NCBI RefSeq assembly: GCF_002874535.1
Contig: NZ_CP025025.1
Location: 4,521,353 to 4,585,352 of the forward strand
Direction of reading: 5' to 3'
DNA from: Mesobacillus jeotgali
GTDB taxonomy: Bacteria; Bacillota; Bacilli; Bacillales; Cytobacillaceae
DNA: 64,000 nucleotides
How positions within the stretch are numbered: position 1 is the stretch's first letter; each line of letters opens with the position of its first letter. Below, piece after piece: positions 36,795-57,030 of the stretch. The notes under the pieces were generated by a model. The model saw only the letters and a list, made by a program, of their open reading frames with translations, was not told the DNA's origin and did no database searches. The position numbers and the translations under genes were made by a program.

Positions 36795-36830
36795 GATTAA
36801 TATATTAATAGGACCATAAGGAGGAATGAA

Positions 36831-37832
36831 ATGCTTAAGATTGGCGATATTGAAATGAAAAACCAGGTCGTCCTCGCACCGATGGCCGGCATTTGTAACT
36901 CGGCATTCCGCCTGACGGTCAAAGAATTCGGCGCTGGACTTGTATGTGCCGAAATGGTCAGCGACAAAGGAATTGTTTCTCAAAACGACAGGACACTCGA
37001 TATGTTATATATAGATGAACGTGAAAAGCCGTTGAGCCTTCAGATTTTTGGCGGTGAAAAGGATACACTTGTGAAGGCCGCACAATACGTGGACAAGAAT
37101 ACAAATGCCGATATCATCGATATCAATATGGGATGCCCGGTGCCGAAGATCACGAAATGTGATGCAGGTGCTAAATGGCTGCTGGATCCAAACAAAATCT
37201 ATGAAATGGTATCAGCAGTTGTTGATGCAGTTGAAAAGCCGGTAACGGTGAAAATGCGCATGGGCTGGGATGAGGATCATATTTTTGCCATCGAGAATGC
37301 GCAAGCTGTAGAGCGCGCCGGCGGTAAGGCAGTTGCTCTTCACGGTCGTACACGTGTACAGATGTATGAAGGAATAGCGAATTGGGATATCATCCGGGAC
37401 GTGAAGCAGGCTGTAAATATTCCTGTAATCGGCAACGGGGATGTCCAGACTCCTCAGGATGCCAAGAGAATGCTTGATGAGACAGGTGTAGACGGAGTTA
37501 TGATCGGACGGGCTGCTCTAGGGAACCCGTGGATGATCTACCGTACGGTAAAATATCTGGAATCAGGCGAATTAATGGGTGAACCAAATGCACGAGAAAA
37601 AATCGATGTCAGCATCCTGCACCTTGACCGCCTGATCGCTTTGAAAAATGAACATATTGCCGTACGCGAAATGCGCAAGCATGCTGCTTGGTACCTAAAA
37701 GGCATTCGAGGCAACGCAATAGTCCGTAACGGAATCAATGAGTGCAACACAAGAGACGAGCTTGTCAATTTGCTGACAAACTTCGCGGATGAAGTAGAAG
37801 CAAAAGAGCAAGAAGCTCATCAGGTTGGATAA
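36831..37832 (+). CDS. dusB: tRNA-dihydrouridine synthase DusB
   Basis: DusB reduces uridine to dihydrouridine in tRNA using FMN and NADPH. The 333-residue TIM-barrel protein has the FMN-site motif APMAGICNSAFR near 16-27 and the catalytic cysteine Cys102 in NMGCPVPKI. An HGRTRVQMYEG motif near 180 and a helical C-terminal domain follow. RBS AAGGAGG precedes ATG 36831. It is the last gene of the pab/fol operon, before a strong hairpin. Confidence 0.95.
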   Translation: MLKIGDIEMKNQVVLAPMAGICNSAFRLTVKEFGAGLVCAEMVSDKGIVSQNDRTLDMLYIDEREKPLSLQIFGGEKDTLVKAAQYVDKNTNADIIDINMGCPVPKITKCDAGAKWLLDPNKIYEMVSAVVDAVEKPVTVKMRMGWDEDHIFAIENAQAVERAGGKAVALHGRTRVQMYEGIANWDIIRDVKQAVNIPVIGNGDVQTPQDAKRMLDETGVDGVMIGRAALGNPWMIYRTVKYLESGELMGEPNAREKIDVSILHLDRLIALKNEHIAVREMRKHAAWYLKGIRGNAIVRNGINECNTRDELVNLLTNFADEVEAKEQEAHQVG

Positions 37833-37882
37833 AAATTGACATTAACGGTCACTTTTCCTATAATACCTTTATCCTTAAATGT

Positions 37883-37912
37883 AACTGCCAGTGGACAAAC
37901 TGGCAGTTTTTA
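37883..37912 (+). terminator. Terminator after dusB
   Basis: AACTGCCAGT pairs with ACTGGCAGTT around a short loop, followed by TTTTATT. Confidence 0.9.
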
Positions 37913-38012
37913 TTCTATTTGGCGATTAAAAAGAGATTTTTAATGTCTGAATACGTTTGTTTGTGTAAAATAATAAAAGTATCCATCTAACATAATCAGG
38001 ATTACATAATAA

Positions 38013-39527
<1,515 letters not shown>

Positions 39528-39538
39528 TAGATAGGAGG

Positions 39539-39573
39539 AAAGGCAAAACGGCATTGGCCGCTTTGCCTTTTTC
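39539..39573 (+). terminator. Terminator after lysS
   Basis: AAAGGCAAA and TTTGCCTTT form a 9-bp stem around ACGGCATTGGCCGC, which can itself pair partly, followed by TTTC. Bases 39574-39692 show nothing further. Confidence 0.85.
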
Positions 39574-39692
39574 ATTTAATGAAGCAATGAGAGATCATTC
39601 TTAACAAAAGTAAACTCTTTACAGATAGATTTGGACACAGAAATATGAATTATCTTTCTTTTAATAACACGAATAAAAATAGCAAAAAGATA

Positions 39693-39804
39693 TTGCTATT
39701 GCAGAATAAAGGTGCTATATTTATATCTGTTGCTACGAGCTACTTAGTTAGCGACAAAGAAAATCAAAAAACTTATTGACATCGGGTTTTGAACCTGGTA
39801 ATAT
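39693..39804 (+). promoter_or_regulatory. Tandem rRNA promoters of operon 1
   Basis: Upstream promoter: TTGCTA (39693-39698), 17 bp, TATATT (39716-39721). Downstream promoter: perfect TTGACA (39776-39781), 17 bp, TAATAT (39799-39804). The 83-bp separation is typical of rrn P1/P2 pairs. Confidence 0.8.
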
Positions 39805-39836
39805 ATAAGAGTTGCTTCTAACGGAGCGGCAAAAAA

Positions 39837-39948
39837 TTGTTCTTTGAAAACTAAACAAACAAGCGTCAACAAACAATAAATTATCATGACTTCTATTATA
39901 GAAGAACATGAGCCAACGTTTTAACTTTATGAGCTAACTCATAACTCT
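39837..39948 (+). promoter_or_regulatory. rRNA leader with boxA-like element and processing stems
   Basis: TGTTCTTTGAAAACT is a boxA-type antitermination sequence. After it come a TCATG/CATGA hairpin (39884-39911) and a TATGAG/CTCATA hairpin just before 16S. The same leader sequence is repeated before the second 16S (45991-46102). Confidence 0.75.
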
Positions 39949-39949
39949 T

Positions 39950-41508
<1,559 letters not shown>

Positions 41509-41705
41509 TGCCGTAAAGGCAATCGGAATGCGAATCTTTCGATTCGTACTGTTGTACGCTTGTTTGTTTAGTTTTGAGGGAGCAATTCTCTCAAAGCTTT
41601 TTTGTTCCTTGAAAACTAGATAATCGTAAGTAAGAAGAACCAAGAAAAAACCGAGTGATCGCCATTTTAGTTTTTCTCTCTATTCAATAGAGAAATGACC
41701 TTTTA

Positions 41706-44638
<2,933 letters not shown>

Positions 44639-44739
44639 AAATAGATTACTCGTTTCTTCTTATTCTTCTTACACATTATCTAGTTTTGAGGGAACAAAGT
44701 TTTTTGCGAAGCAAAATAACTAAAACCTCAATCAAATAG

Positions 44740-44855
<116 letters not shown>

Positions 44856-44863
44856 ATATATAT

Positions 44864-44939
44864 GGAGGATTAGCTCAGCTGGGAGAGCATCTGCCTTACA
44901 AGCAGAGGGTCGGCGGTTCGATCCCGTCATCCTCCACCA
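44864..44939 (+). tRNA. tRNA-Val (UAC)
   Basis: A 76-nt cloverleaf with anticodon TAC in CCTTACAAG and encoded CCA. It is the first tRNA after 5S, 8 bp downstream. Confidence 0.97.
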
Positions 44940-44966
44940 TATATTCTCTACAAAGAAAATATAAAT

Positions 44967-44992
44967 GCCGGTGTAGCTCAATTGGTAGAGCA
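44967..44992 (+). pseudogene. 5' fragment of tRNA-Thr
   Basis: Twenty-six bases identical to the acceptor 5' strand and D arm of the tRNA-Thr at 45117, then about 120 bp of unrelated sequence. No anticodon or T arm matching threonine tRNA follows. The fragment and the intact gene are exactly 150 bp apart. Confidence 0.85.
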
Positions 44993-45116
44993 CGAACGAA
45001 TATGCTCCTTTGAGAAACATCAGCGTACTGATCGAGCTGCTGCTTGATTATGCTTACTGAGATCAGGACGACGAATACTTGTCCAGGGTTCAATATTAAT
45101 AACTTTTACACACTAT

Positions 45117-45189
<73 letters not shown>

Positions 45190-45199
45190 CCTTTTGTAC

Positions 45200-45275
45200 G
45201 AGCCATTAGCTCAGTCGGTAGAGCATCTGACTTTTAATCAGAGGGTCGAAGGTTCGAGTCCTTCATGGCTCACCA
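45200..45275 (+). tRNA. tRNA-Lys (UUU)
   Basis: A 76-nt cloverleaf starting GAGCCATTAGCTC, with anticodon TTT in CTTTTAATC and encoded CCA. Confidence 0.97.
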
Positions 45276-45340
45276 AGATTTTTTTGCGCCAGCAAAAATA
45301 ATCTTCCTTAATTTCTGCTTCGGCGGAATAAATTCAATAT

Positions 45341-45425
45341 GCGGGTGTGGCGGAATTGGCAGACGCACCAGACTTAGGATCTGGCGCCGCAAGGCGTGGG
45401 GGTTCGACTCCCTTCACCCGCACCA
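45341..45425 (+). tRNA. tRNA-Leu (UAG)
   Basis: An 85-nt cloverleaf with a long variable arm (CGCCGCAAGGCG), anticodon TAG in CTTAGGATC and encoded CCA. Confidence 0.97.
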
Positions 45426-45461
45426 TAGTTTTTTGCGGCAGCAAAATAACTTTCCATAAAT

Positions 45462-45536
45462 GCGGAAGTAGTTCAGTGGTAGAATACAACCTTGCCAAGG
45501 TTGGGGTCGCGGGTTCGAATCCCGTCTTCCGCTCCA
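45462..45536 (+). tRNA. tRNA-Gly (GCC)
   Basis: A 75-nt cloverleaf with anticodon GCC in CTTGCCAAG and encoded CCA after discriminator T. Confidence 0.97.
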
Positions 45537-45543
45537 TTTCTTA

Positions 45544-45632
45544 GCCGGGGTGGCGGAACTGGCAGACGCACAGGACTTAAAATCCTGCGGTAGGTGACTA
45601 CCGTACCGGTTCGATTCCGGTCCTCGGCACCA
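45544..45632 (+). tRNA. tRNA-Leu (UAA)
   Basis: An 89-nt cloverleaf with a long variable arm (GGTAGGTGACTACC), anticodon TAA in CTTAAAATC and encoded CCA. Confidence 0.97.
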
Positions 45633-45656
45633 AGTTAGCTAAAAACTATTAAATAT

Positions 45657-45733
<77 letters not shown>

Positions 45734-45751
45734 TTATTTTTTCTCATATAA

Positions 45752-45828
45752 CGGGGAGTAGCTCAGCTTGGTAGAGCACTTGGTTTGGGACCAAGGGGTC
45801 GCAGGTTCGAATCCTGTCTTCCCGACCA
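45752..45828 (+). tRNA. tRNA-Pro (UGG)
   Basis: A 77-nt cloverleaf with anticodon TGG in TTTGGGACC and encoded CCA. Confidence 0.97.
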
Positions 45829-45842
45829 TCTTAATTTAATCT

Positions 45843-45918
45843 GGGGCCTTAGCTCAGCTGGGAGAGCGCCTGCCTTGCACGCAGGAGGTCAGCGGTTCGA
45901 TCCCGCTAGGCTCCACCA
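45843..45918 (+). tRNA. tRNA-Ala (UGC)
   Basis: A 76-nt cloverleaf with anticodon TGC in CTTGCACGC and encoded CCA. It is the last of the cluster; no terminator follows before operon 2. Confidence 0.97.
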
Positions 45919-45929
45919 TAAAAAATCAT

Positions 45930-45961
45930 TTGACCATATGAATCATACATGTTAGTATAAT
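45930..45961 (+). promoter_or_regulatory. Probable promoter of rRNA operon 2
   Basis: TTGACC (45930-45935) is followed by TAGTAT after 17 bp (45953-45958) or by a perfect TATAAT after 20 bp (45956-45961). It lies 12 bp after tRNA-Ala, so operon 2 may have its own start as well as read-through from operon 1. Confidence 0.55.
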
Positions 45962-46103
45962 AAAGCTGACGTGATGAGTTGGTCGGTGAATTGTTCTTTG
46001 AAAACTAAACAAACAAGCGTCAACAAACAATAAATTATCATGACTTCTATTATAGAAGAACATGAGCCAACGTTTTAACTTTATGAGCTAACTCATAACT
46101 CTT

Positions 46104-47662
<1,559 letters not shown>

Positions 47663-47859
47663 TGCCGTAAAGGCAATCGGAATGCGAATCTTTCGATTCG
47701 TACTGTTGTACGCTTGTTTGTTTAGTTTTGAGGGAGCAATTCCCTCAAAGCTTTTTTGTTCCTTGAAAACTAGATAATCGTAAGTAAGAAGAACCAAGAA
47801 AAAACCGAGTGATCGCCATTTTAGTTTTTCTCTCTATTCAATAGAGAAATGACCTTTTA

Positions 47860-50792
<2,933 letters not shown>

Positions 50793-50869
50793 AAATAGAT
50801 TACTCGTTTCTCTTGTTTTCTTCTTACAATTATCTAGTTTTGAGGGTGCAAACAACCTCAATCAAATAG

Positions 50870-50985
<116 letters not shown>

Positions 50986-50990
50986 ACACG

Positions 50991-51024
50991 AAAGAACAGC
51001 TGTAATGGCTGTTCTTTTTTTGTT
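50991..51024 (+). terminator. Terminator of rRNA operon 2
   Basis: AAGAACAGC-TGTAAT-GGCTGTTCTT is a 9-bp stem followed by seven T. Confidence 0.93.
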
Positions 51025-51109
51025 TGTAGAAAAGTCGATAGAACAAATGGAAGTGAGAAAGGGATAGGAAACTAGAATAATTAGTAACCCCCGGGTAGAA
51101 GCAATGGCT

Positions 51110-51490
51110 ACTTCAGACAAGCCTGAAGGAAAAGTACGAAAAGCTGTCCGAACCTGAGGCAACTTCGGACAAGAATGTAGCAAGAACTCCAAAAGCTGTC
51201 AGAAGTAGAAGCAACTTCGGACAAGATTACCGGAAGAACCCCAAAAGCTGTCCGAACTTGGAGCAACTTCGAACAAGTTTGGTGGAAGAGCACGTAAAGT
51301 GGTCAGAAGAAGGAGTAACTTTGGACAAGATTAGAGGAAAAGCGCAAAAAGCTGTCAGAAGAAGGAGCAACTTCGGACAAGTTTAGAGGTAGAGTGCGAA
51401 AAGCTGTCAGAAGAAGAGATAACTTCAGACAAGTTTAGAGGAATAGAGCAAAAAGCTGTCCGAACCTGATACATCATCGGACAAGTAGTT
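51110..51490. repeat. 52-bp tandem repeat array D (7 units plus a partial)
   Basis: The ACTTCGGACAAG-type motif recurs at 51110, 51162, 51214, 51266, 51318, 51370 and 51422, with a last partial copy aligned at 51474; all are 52 bp apart. Each unit holds a dyad, CTTCGGACA with TGTCMGAAG, 25 bp between the inner ends. The segment CCAAAAGCTGTCA is shared with array B (CCAAAGCTGTCA) at the same place in the unit. It lies between the rRNA terminator and another strong terminator. Confidence 0.95.
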
Positions 51491-51513
51491 GCTTGTCAGC
51501 CATAAACTCCTGG

Positions 51514-51546
51514 TGCGTTAATCCAAGAAGGATTAACGCATTTTTT
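51514..51546 (+). terminator. Terminator downstream of array D
   Basis: TGCGTTAATCC-AAGAA-GGATTAACGCA is a perfect 11-bp stem followed by TTTTTTG. No gene precedes it directly, so it may end a transcript of the repeat array. Confidence 0.93.
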
Positions 51547-51636
51547 GTGGAATTTATTTAACAACCAGAGCACATTTCTGGTCTTCCCAGTTGCTCTACG
51601 ATCATTCTGAAGAAGATCTAATTACTTTTAGTTTTT

Positions 51637-51709
51637 TTAAAAGTGGTTGGGATAACAAACCGGATTTGTTGATATGAAAGAGTAAATTGTTTATTTTCAA
51701 CCACTTTAA
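51637..51709. other. Long-range inverted repeat upstream of the small membrane protein gene
   Basis: TTAAAAGTGGTTG (51637-51649) and CAACCACTTTAA (51698-51709) are inverted copies, with one base difference in length, separated by 48 bp. They end 54 bp before the gene at 51764. It could be an operator or a leader RNA stem. Confidence 0.5.
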
Positions 51710-51763
51710 GAAATCTACGAAGATTAATTTATATTTAAACCGAAGTCTAATAGGAGGAAAGAA

Positions 51764-52048
51764 ATGAATAAGCAATTGAATATTTGGTCATTCATTTTTT
51801 CAACAAGCTGGATCTTACTCTTTTTGATAATTTCCTCCACGGGACCTGTCGATTACACCATATTAGGCACACATCCATTCGTCCTGCTATTATATCTAAC
51901 CTTGCTTACTTTTGTAATGGGGCTTACAGGAATGGCAGGTATGGAAGATTGGAAGGGTATGGCAAGGAGTTTTTCGACGATCATCCTGACTTTAGGGTTA
52001 TCTGCATTTTTAGTTATCATTATATTCTTTGGCAATTTATTAAGTTAG
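51764..52048 (+). CDS. Small integral membrane protein of unknown function
   Basis: The 94-residue product has three hydrophobic segments, about 9-25, 38-57 and 70-92. A short polar stretch lies between the second and third (MAGMEDWKGMARS, 57-69). I recognise no family. The ribosome site TAGGAGGAAAG is 6-7 bp before ATG 51764, which makes it a credible gene. It stands alone between the rRNA operon and ctsR, a place where B. subtilis has no such gene to my knowledge. An overlapping 102-residue frame at 51784 lacks a ribosome site and is rejected. Bases 52049-52240 show nothing else. Confidence 0.75.
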   Translation: MNKQLNIWSFIFSTSWILLFLIISSTGPVDYTILGTHPFVLLLYLTLLTFVMGLTGMAGMEDWKGMARSFSTIILTLGLSAFLVIIIFFGNLLS

Positions 52049-52240
52049 TGGAGAGCGTTTATACAGGCACAGGTGAGTTCCCCAGAAAATAAAATATATC
52101 AGCATTTAGCCTCTTCGTGAAAGAATGCTTACTAGTAGAGATAATATGCTAGCCACATTGCCGTCTAACCAATTAAGTACCGACTCCTACGCATAAAAGC
52201 TGGTCCTGCACAAATTTTTATTTGATGTGCCCAGATACAA

Positions 52241-52266
52241 GTTTCCACATGTTACAAAATGGGTAT
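52241..52266 (+). promoter_or_regulatory. Probable sigma-B promoter of the ctsR operon
   Basis: GTTTCC (52241-52246), 14 bp, perfect GGGTAT (52261-52266). The -35 half matches four of six bases. B. subtilis clpC operon also has a sigma-B promoter ahead of its sigma-A promoter. Confidence 0.6.
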
Positions 52267-52339
52267 AATAACCAACACACCCCTTATTGTCATGTTTTGG
52301 CATACATAATTTTGACGAACATAATTCAGGCTGCTTTCA

Positions 52340-52388
52340 TTGCAACGGAAAAAAATTTTTTGTATAATTAACGTCAAATATAGTCAAA
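52340..52388 (+). promoter_or_regulatory. Sigma-A promoter and CtsR operator of the ctsR operon
   Basis: TTGCAA (52340-52345), 17 bp, perfect TATAAT (52363-52368). Immediately downstream is CGTCAAATATAGTCAAA (52372-52388), which fits the CtsR heptad repeat RGTCAAANANRGTCAAA except for the first base. CtsR bound here would block initiation, giving autoregulated heat induction. Confidence 0.88.
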
Positions 52389-52408
52389 GTCAGATTGGGG
52401 GAGGTTTA

Positions 52409-52870
52409 GTGAGGAATATATCGGACATCATAGAACATTACCTTAAGCAGGTTTTAGAAATGAGCGATAAGGACATCGTTGAAATCAAACGAAGTGAAAT
52501 CGCCGATAAATTTCAGTGCGTTCCGTCCCAGATTAATTATGTCATCAATACAAGGTTCACGATTGAACGGGGTTATCTTGTTGAGAGTAAACGGGGTGGA
52601 GGCGGCTACATCCGTATCATCAAAGTCCAGGCTTATGATCATGCACATTTGATTGATGATTTACTGTCTTTGATTCAGACACGAATATCGCAAAGCAGCG
52701 CTGAGCATGTCATCTTCCGTCTCGTGGAGGAGGATGTAGTTACTGACCGCGAAGCAAAGATCATGCTGAGTGTGCTCGACAGGTCCGTCCTGTATATAGA
52801 GCTGCCGCATCGTGATGAGTTGCGTGCGAGAATGCTGAAGGCAATGCTGATGGCATTGAAGTATAAATAA
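52409..52870 (+). CDS. ctsR: Class III heat-shock repressor CtsR
   Basis: CtsR represses clp genes and its own operon until heat or McsB inactivates it. The 153-residue protein has the N-terminal winged helix (RSEIADKFQCVPSQINYVIN near 24-43) and the glycine-rich wing tip ESKRGGGGYIRI that senses heat. A helical C-terminal domain follows. GTG 52409 is preceded by GGGGGAGG; the longer frame from 52340 starts inside the promoter and is rejected. It is the first gene of ctsR-mcsA-mcsB-clpC. Confidence 0.97.
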   Translation: MRNISDIIEHYLKQVLEMSDKDIVEIKRSEIADKFQCVPSQINYVINTRFTIERGYLVESKRGGGGYIRIIKVQAYDHAHLIDDLLSLIQTRISQSSAEHVIFRLVEEDVVTDREAKIMLSVLDRSVLYIELPHRDELRARMLKAMLMALKYK

Positions 52871-52897
52871 TATCAAAGCAGATAAAGAGGTGAGGGC

Positions 52898-53443
52898 ATG
52901 ATCTGCCAAGAGTGTAATCAAAGGCCGGCAACGCTGCACTTCACGAATTATTCAAATGGTGAAAAAACGGAATTGCACTTGTGTGAAATATGCGCACAAG
53001 AAAAAGGCGAACTGTTTATGATGAACAACGGCCCTGCTTTTTCGATCAATAGCTTACTTGCCGGATTATTGAATATGGAACCTGCTTTTCCGGAACAGAA
53101 AAAAGAATTTGAAGCTGAGCAAGTTGCCCAGTGCCCGCAATGTTCGATGTCTTTTCCGCAGTTTGTGAAAGTAGGCCGGTTTGGCTGTGCGACTTGCTAT
53201 GATGCTTTTCGCGAACAATTGACCCCGATTGTAAGGAGGCTCCATAGTGGTAATTCCATGCATAATGGAAAGATCCCTAAAAGAGTCGGCGGGGACCTTC
53301 ATGTAAGGAAGACAATAGATCAGCTTAAGCAAACTCTGAAAAGCCTGATTTCTGCAGAGGAATTTGAGAAAGCTGCTGAGACAAGGGACCAGATCAGGGA
53401 ACTTGAAAGGAAATTGTCAGCAGGTCAAGAGGGAGGGGAGTAG
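52898..53443 (+). CDS. mcsA: McsA, activator of the protein arginine kinase
   Basis: McsA activates McsB and modulates CtsR under heat and metal stress. The 181-residue protein has four zinc-type cysteine pairs: Cys3/6, Cys29/32, Cys79/82 and Cys97/100. A C-terminal UVR domain (about 138-172, [17 protein letters not shown]) contacts partners. ATG 52898 follows GAGGTGAGGG. mcsB starts 2 bp after its stop codon. Confidence 0.96.
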   Translation: MICQECNQRPATLHFTNYSNGEKTELHLCEICAQEKGELFMMNNGPAFSINSLLAGLLNMEPAFPEQKKEFEAEQVAQCPQCSMSFPQFVKVGRFGCATCYDAFREQLTPIVRRLHSGNSMHNGKIPKRVGGDLHVRKTIDQLKQTLKSLISAEEFEKAAETRDQIRELERKLSAGQEGGE

Positions 53444-53445
53444 CC

Positions 53446-54528
53446 TTGTCATTGGAGAAGTTTATCAATCAGGCTGTAAGCTCCTGGATGAGTGATGATG
53501 GACCTGATTCAGATATTGTCCTTAGCTCTCGTATCCGGTTTGCAAGGAATCTTGATGAATATAACTTTCCGACTCTATTCACCAATGGAGAGGCAGAAGC
53601 AGTGGTAGGTGCCATCATGGAACGTGCCGCTAATACATCAGCAGCTGCCTTCGGTAAGTTGGAAATGATCAAAATGGATGAAATTCCGCCTTTGCAGAAA
53701 AGGGTGTTAGTCGAGAAGCATTTGATCAGTCCGAATCTAGCAGAAAACTCCGTTCATGGTGCCGTCTTACTATCTGATAATGAAGAAGTGAGCATCATGA
53801 TCAATGAGGAAGACCATGTTAGGATTCAGTGTTTATTCCCGGGCTTCCAGCTTAGTGAGGCTCTAAGGGCTGCCAATGAAATCGATGACTGGCTTGAGGA
53901 TTATGTCAATTATGCGTTTGATGAGAAGTTCGGCTATTTGACCAGCTGTCCTACGAACGTAGGAACTGGCCTAAGGGCATCAGTGATGATGCACCTGCCT
54001 GGTCTGGTTCTGACACAGCAAATGAACAGAATCGTCCCGGCGATTAACCAGCTTGGTTTAGTGGTAAGAGGTATTTACGGCGAGGGCAGTGAAGCGCTCG
54101 GCAATATTTTTCAAATCTCGAACCAAATTACACTCGGAAAATCGGAAGAAGACATCGTAGACGATTTAAAAAGTGTCGTAAGCCAGATTATATCTCAGGA
54201 AAGGTCAGCGCGGGAAGCATTAGCGAAGACTTCGAACATACAATTAGAAGACAGAGTGTTTCGATCATATGGGACACTTGCCTATAGCAGGATCATCGAA
54301 ACGAAGGAAGCCGCCCGCTGCCTTTCTGATTTAAGGCTTGGAATAGATATGGGCTTTATAAAAAATATATCCAAATCGATTTTGAATGAATTGATGATAT
54401 TAACTCAGCCTGGGTTTTTGCAGCAATATGCGGGAGGACCTTTAAGACCGAATGAACGGGATATCCGCAGGGCTGCTTTAATAAGAGAACGATTGAAAAT
54501 GGAAACAAAAGACGAGTCAGGAGGATGA
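53446..54528 (+). CDS. mcsB: Protein arginine kinase McsB
   Basis: McsB phosphorylates arginines on CtsR and on misfolded proteins, marking them for ClpC-ClpP. The 360-residue protein has the phosphagen-kinase fold with SSRIRFARN near 27-35 and the catalytic cysteine Cys168 in [16 protein letters not shown]-terminal phosphoarginine-sensing stretch [15 protein letters not shown] follows. The start is TTG 53446, set by GGGAGGGGAG just upstream. clpC follows 4 bp after the stop. Confidence 0.97.
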   Translation: MSLEKFINQAVSSWMSDDGPDSDIVLSSRIRFARNLDEYNFPTLFTNGEAEAVVGAIMERAANTSAAAFGKLEMIKMDEIPPLQKRVLVEKHLISPNLAENSVHGAVLLSDNEEVSIMINEEDHVRIQCLFPGFQLSEALRAANEIDDWLEDYVNYAFDEKFGYLTSCPTNVGTGLRASVMMHLPGLVLTQQMNRIVPAINQLGLVVRGIYGEGSEALGNIFQISNQITLGKSEEDIVDDLKSVVSQIISQERSAREALAKTSNIQLEDRVFRSYGTLAYSRIIETKEAARCLSDLRLGIDMGFIKNISKSILNELMILTQPGFLQQYAGGPLRPNERDIRRAALIRERLKMETKDESGG

Positions 54529-54532
54529 TCTT

Positions 54533-56971
54533 ATGATGTTTGGACGATTTACCGAGAGGGCACAAAAAGTATTGGCACTCGCACAGGAAGAGGCAATCCG
54601 CCTTGGACATAACAATATCGGTACAGAACACATCTTGCTTGGCCTTGTGCGTGAGGGAGAGGGCATTGCGGCAAAGGCGCTTTATGGACTTGGCCTTGGT
54701 GCGGAGAAAATCCAGAAGGAAGTAGAAAACCTGATTGGCCGCGGCCAGGAAACTTCCCAGACAATCCACTATACACCAAGAGCTAAAAAGGTCATCGAGC
54801 TTTCCATGGATGAGGCAAGGAAGTTGGGCCATTCCTATGTAGGCACAGAACATATCCTTCTCGGATTGATCCGTGAGGGAGAGGGCGTGGCTGCAAGAGT
54901 GCTGAACAACCTTGGTGTAAGCTTGAACAAAGCACGCCAGCAGGTTCTACAGCTGCTTGGAAGCAATGAAACTTCAGGTCATCAGGGAGGCGGAACGGCT
55001 AATGCCAATACTCCTACACTTGATAGCCTTGCAAGAGACTTAACAGCAATCGCCAGGGAAGGCAGCCTTGATCCGGTCATCGGCCGCAGCAAGGAAATCC
55101 AGCGTGTAATCGAAGTGTTAAGCCGCCGGACGAAGAACAACCCTGTCTTGATCGGGGAGCCTGGTGTAGGTAAAACAGCGATTGCGGAAGGATTGGCACA
55201 GCAAATTGTGAATAACGAGGTACCGGAAATCCTGCGTGACAAGCGTGTCATGACGCTGGATATGGGAACTGTGGTTGCAGGAACAAAATATCGCGGTGAA
55301 TTTGAGGACCGCCTAAAGAAGGTCATGGACGAAATTCGTCAGGCCGGAAATATCATTCTTTTCATCGATGAGCTTCATACACTGATCGGTGCCGGCGGTG
55401 CAGAGGGTGCGATCGACGCATCCAATATCCTGAAGCCTTCATTGGCTCGCGGTGAACTGCAGTGTATCGGCGCGACAACACTTGATGAGTACCGTAAATA
55501 CATCGAGAAAGATGCTGCGCTAGAACGACGTTTCCAGCCGATTACAGTGGATGAACCAACAGCAGAAGAGTCTGTACAAATCTTAAAAGGTCTTCGCGAC
55601 CGCTATGAAGCTCACCACAGAGTATCGATTACGGATGAGGCAATTGATGCGGCGGTAAAATTATCGGACCGCTACATCTCAGACCGCTTCCTTCCGGATA
55701 AAGCGATTGACTTAATTGATGAAGCTGGTTCAAAGGTTCGCCTGCGCTCTTATACCACTCCGCCAAACCTTAAGGAGCTTGAGGTGAAGCTGGAGGAAGT
55801 GCGCAAGGAGAAGGATGCTTCTGTACAAAGCCAGGAGTTTGAAAAGGCTGCTTCATTAAGAGATACAGAACAGCGTCTTCGTGAACAGCTTGAAAATACG
55901 AAGAAATCATGGAAAGAAAAGCAGGGCAAGGAAAACAGTGAAGTGACAGTGGAAGACATCGCTCATGTGGTGTCCAGCTGGACGAATATCCCTGTTTCTA
56001 AACTCGCACAAACAGAGACAGATAAACTTCTGAACCTTGAGGAAATCCTACACTCACGTGTTATCGGCCAGGATGAAGCGGTAAAAGCTGTTTCCAAGGC
56101 AGTAAGGCGTGCTCGTGCAGGCTTGAAGGATCCGAAACGTCCTATTGGTTCATTCATTTTCCTTGGGCCAACAGGTGTTGGTAAAACGGAATTGGCGAGA
56201 GCATTGGCAGAGTCGATGTTTGGAGATGAAGATGCGATGATCCGCGTCGATATGTCCGAGTATATGGAGAAGCATTCGACATCCCGTCTTGTCGGTTCAC
56301 CACCAGGCTATGTCGGATATGATGAAGGCGGCCAATTGACTGAGAAGGTCCGCAGAAAGCCATATTCCGTCATCCTGCTGGATGAAATTGAGAAAGCTCA
56401 TCCAGATGTGTTCAACATTTTGCTGCAGGTACTTGAGGATGGCCGATTGACGGACTCCAAGGGCCGGACAGTCGATTTCCGCAATACAATCATGATCTTG
56501 ACATCCAATGTCGGTGCAGAAGCGTTGAAGCGCAATAAATATGTTGGTTTCAATATCCAGGATGGAGAACAGGATTACAAAGATATGAAGGGCAAAGTGA
56601 TGGAGGAGCTGAAAAAAGCATTCCGTCCTGAATTCCTCAACCGTATCGATGAGATCATCGTCTTCCATGCACTTGAAAAACCACATTTGAAAGAAATCGT
56701 GACATTGATGTCCGACCAGCTTGTGAAGCGTTTGAGTGAACAGGAAATCACACTTGAGCTTACAGAGGCGGCTAAAGAGAAGATTTCTGAAGAAGGCTAC
56801 GACCCAGAATACGGTGCACGTCCATTGCGCAGGGCGATCCAGAAGCATATCGAAGACCAGCTTTCAGAGGAATTGCTTAAAGGAACAGTCCTTACAGGAC
56901 AAAACGTGGTCATTGATGTCGAAGGCGGCGAGTTCGTCGTCAAGACTCCAGAAGAGTCCGCAAAAGCCTAA
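54533..56971 (+). CDS. clpC: ATP-dependent Clp protease ATP-binding subunit ClpC
   Basis: ClpC is an AAA+ unfoldase that feeds ClpP, working with the adaptors MecA and McsB. The 812-residue protein has two N-terminal Clp repeats (1-145) and the D1 ATPase with Walker A GEPGVGKT (208-215). The M-domain coiled coil spans about 410-470, and the D2 ATPase has GPTGVGKT (545-552). Starts at 54533 and 54536 are adjacent ATG codons; the first gives the family's [14 protein letters not shown] lies 8 bp upstream. A terminator-like hairpin follows, so radA probably depends partly on its own promoter. Confidence 0.98.
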   Translation: MMFGRFTERAQKVLALAQEEAIRLGHNNIGTEHILLGLVREGEGIAAKALYGLGLGAEKIQKEVENLIGRGQETSQTIHYTPRAKKVIELSMDEARKLGHSYVGTEHILLGLIREGEGVAARVLNNLGVSLNKARQQVLQLLGSNETSGHQGGGTANANTPTLDSLARDLTAIAREGSLDPVIGRSKEIQRVIEVLSRRTKNNPVLIGEPGVGKTAIAEGLAQQIVNNEVPEILRDKRVMTLDMGTVVAGTKYRGEFEDRLKKVMDEIRQAGNIILFIDELHTLIGAGGAEGAIDASNILKPSLARGELQCIGATTLDEYRKYIEKDAALERRFQPITVDEPTAEESVQILKGLRDRYEAHHRVSITDEAIDAAVKLSDRYISDRFLPDKAIDLIDEAGSKVRLRSYTTPPNLKELEVKLEEVRKEKDASVQSQEFEKAASLRDTEQRLREQLENTKKSWKEKQGKENSEVTVEDIAHVVSSWTNIPVSKLAQTETDKLLNLEEILHSRVIGQDEAVKAVSKAVRRARAGLKDPKRPIGSFIFLGPTGVGKTELARALAESMFGDEDAMIRVDMSEYMEKHSTSRLVGSPPGYVGYDEGGQLTEKVRRKPYSVILLDEIEKAHPDVFNILLQVLEDGRLTDSKGRTVDFRNTIMILTSNVGAEALKRNKYVGFNIQDGEQDYKDMKGKVMEELKKAFRPEFLNRIDEIIVFHALEKPHLKEIVTLMSDQLVKRLSEQEITLELTEAAKEKISEEGYDPEYGARPLRRAIQKHIEDQLSEELLKGTVLTGQNVVIDVEGGEFVVKTPEESAKA

Positions 56972-56992
56972 GTGGGCTTAACATGTTAACAC

Positions 56993-57030
56993 AAGGGGTA
57001 TACGTACTAAATACGTGTACCCCTTTTTTT
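56993..57030 (+). terminator. Terminator after clpC
   Basis: AAGGGGTATACGTA pairs with TACGTGTACCCCTT (one G-T pair), followed by seven T. Confidence 0.92.

Noticed and set aside
45430-45545. Small frames with RKTGFEPATPTL-like peptides across the tRNA cluster
   Set aside because: This is the well-known false translation of tRNA genes.
51784-52092. 102-codon frame overlapping the small membrane protein gene
   Set aside because: It lacks a ribosome site, while the 51764 frame has a strong one and a clear membrane-protein pattern.
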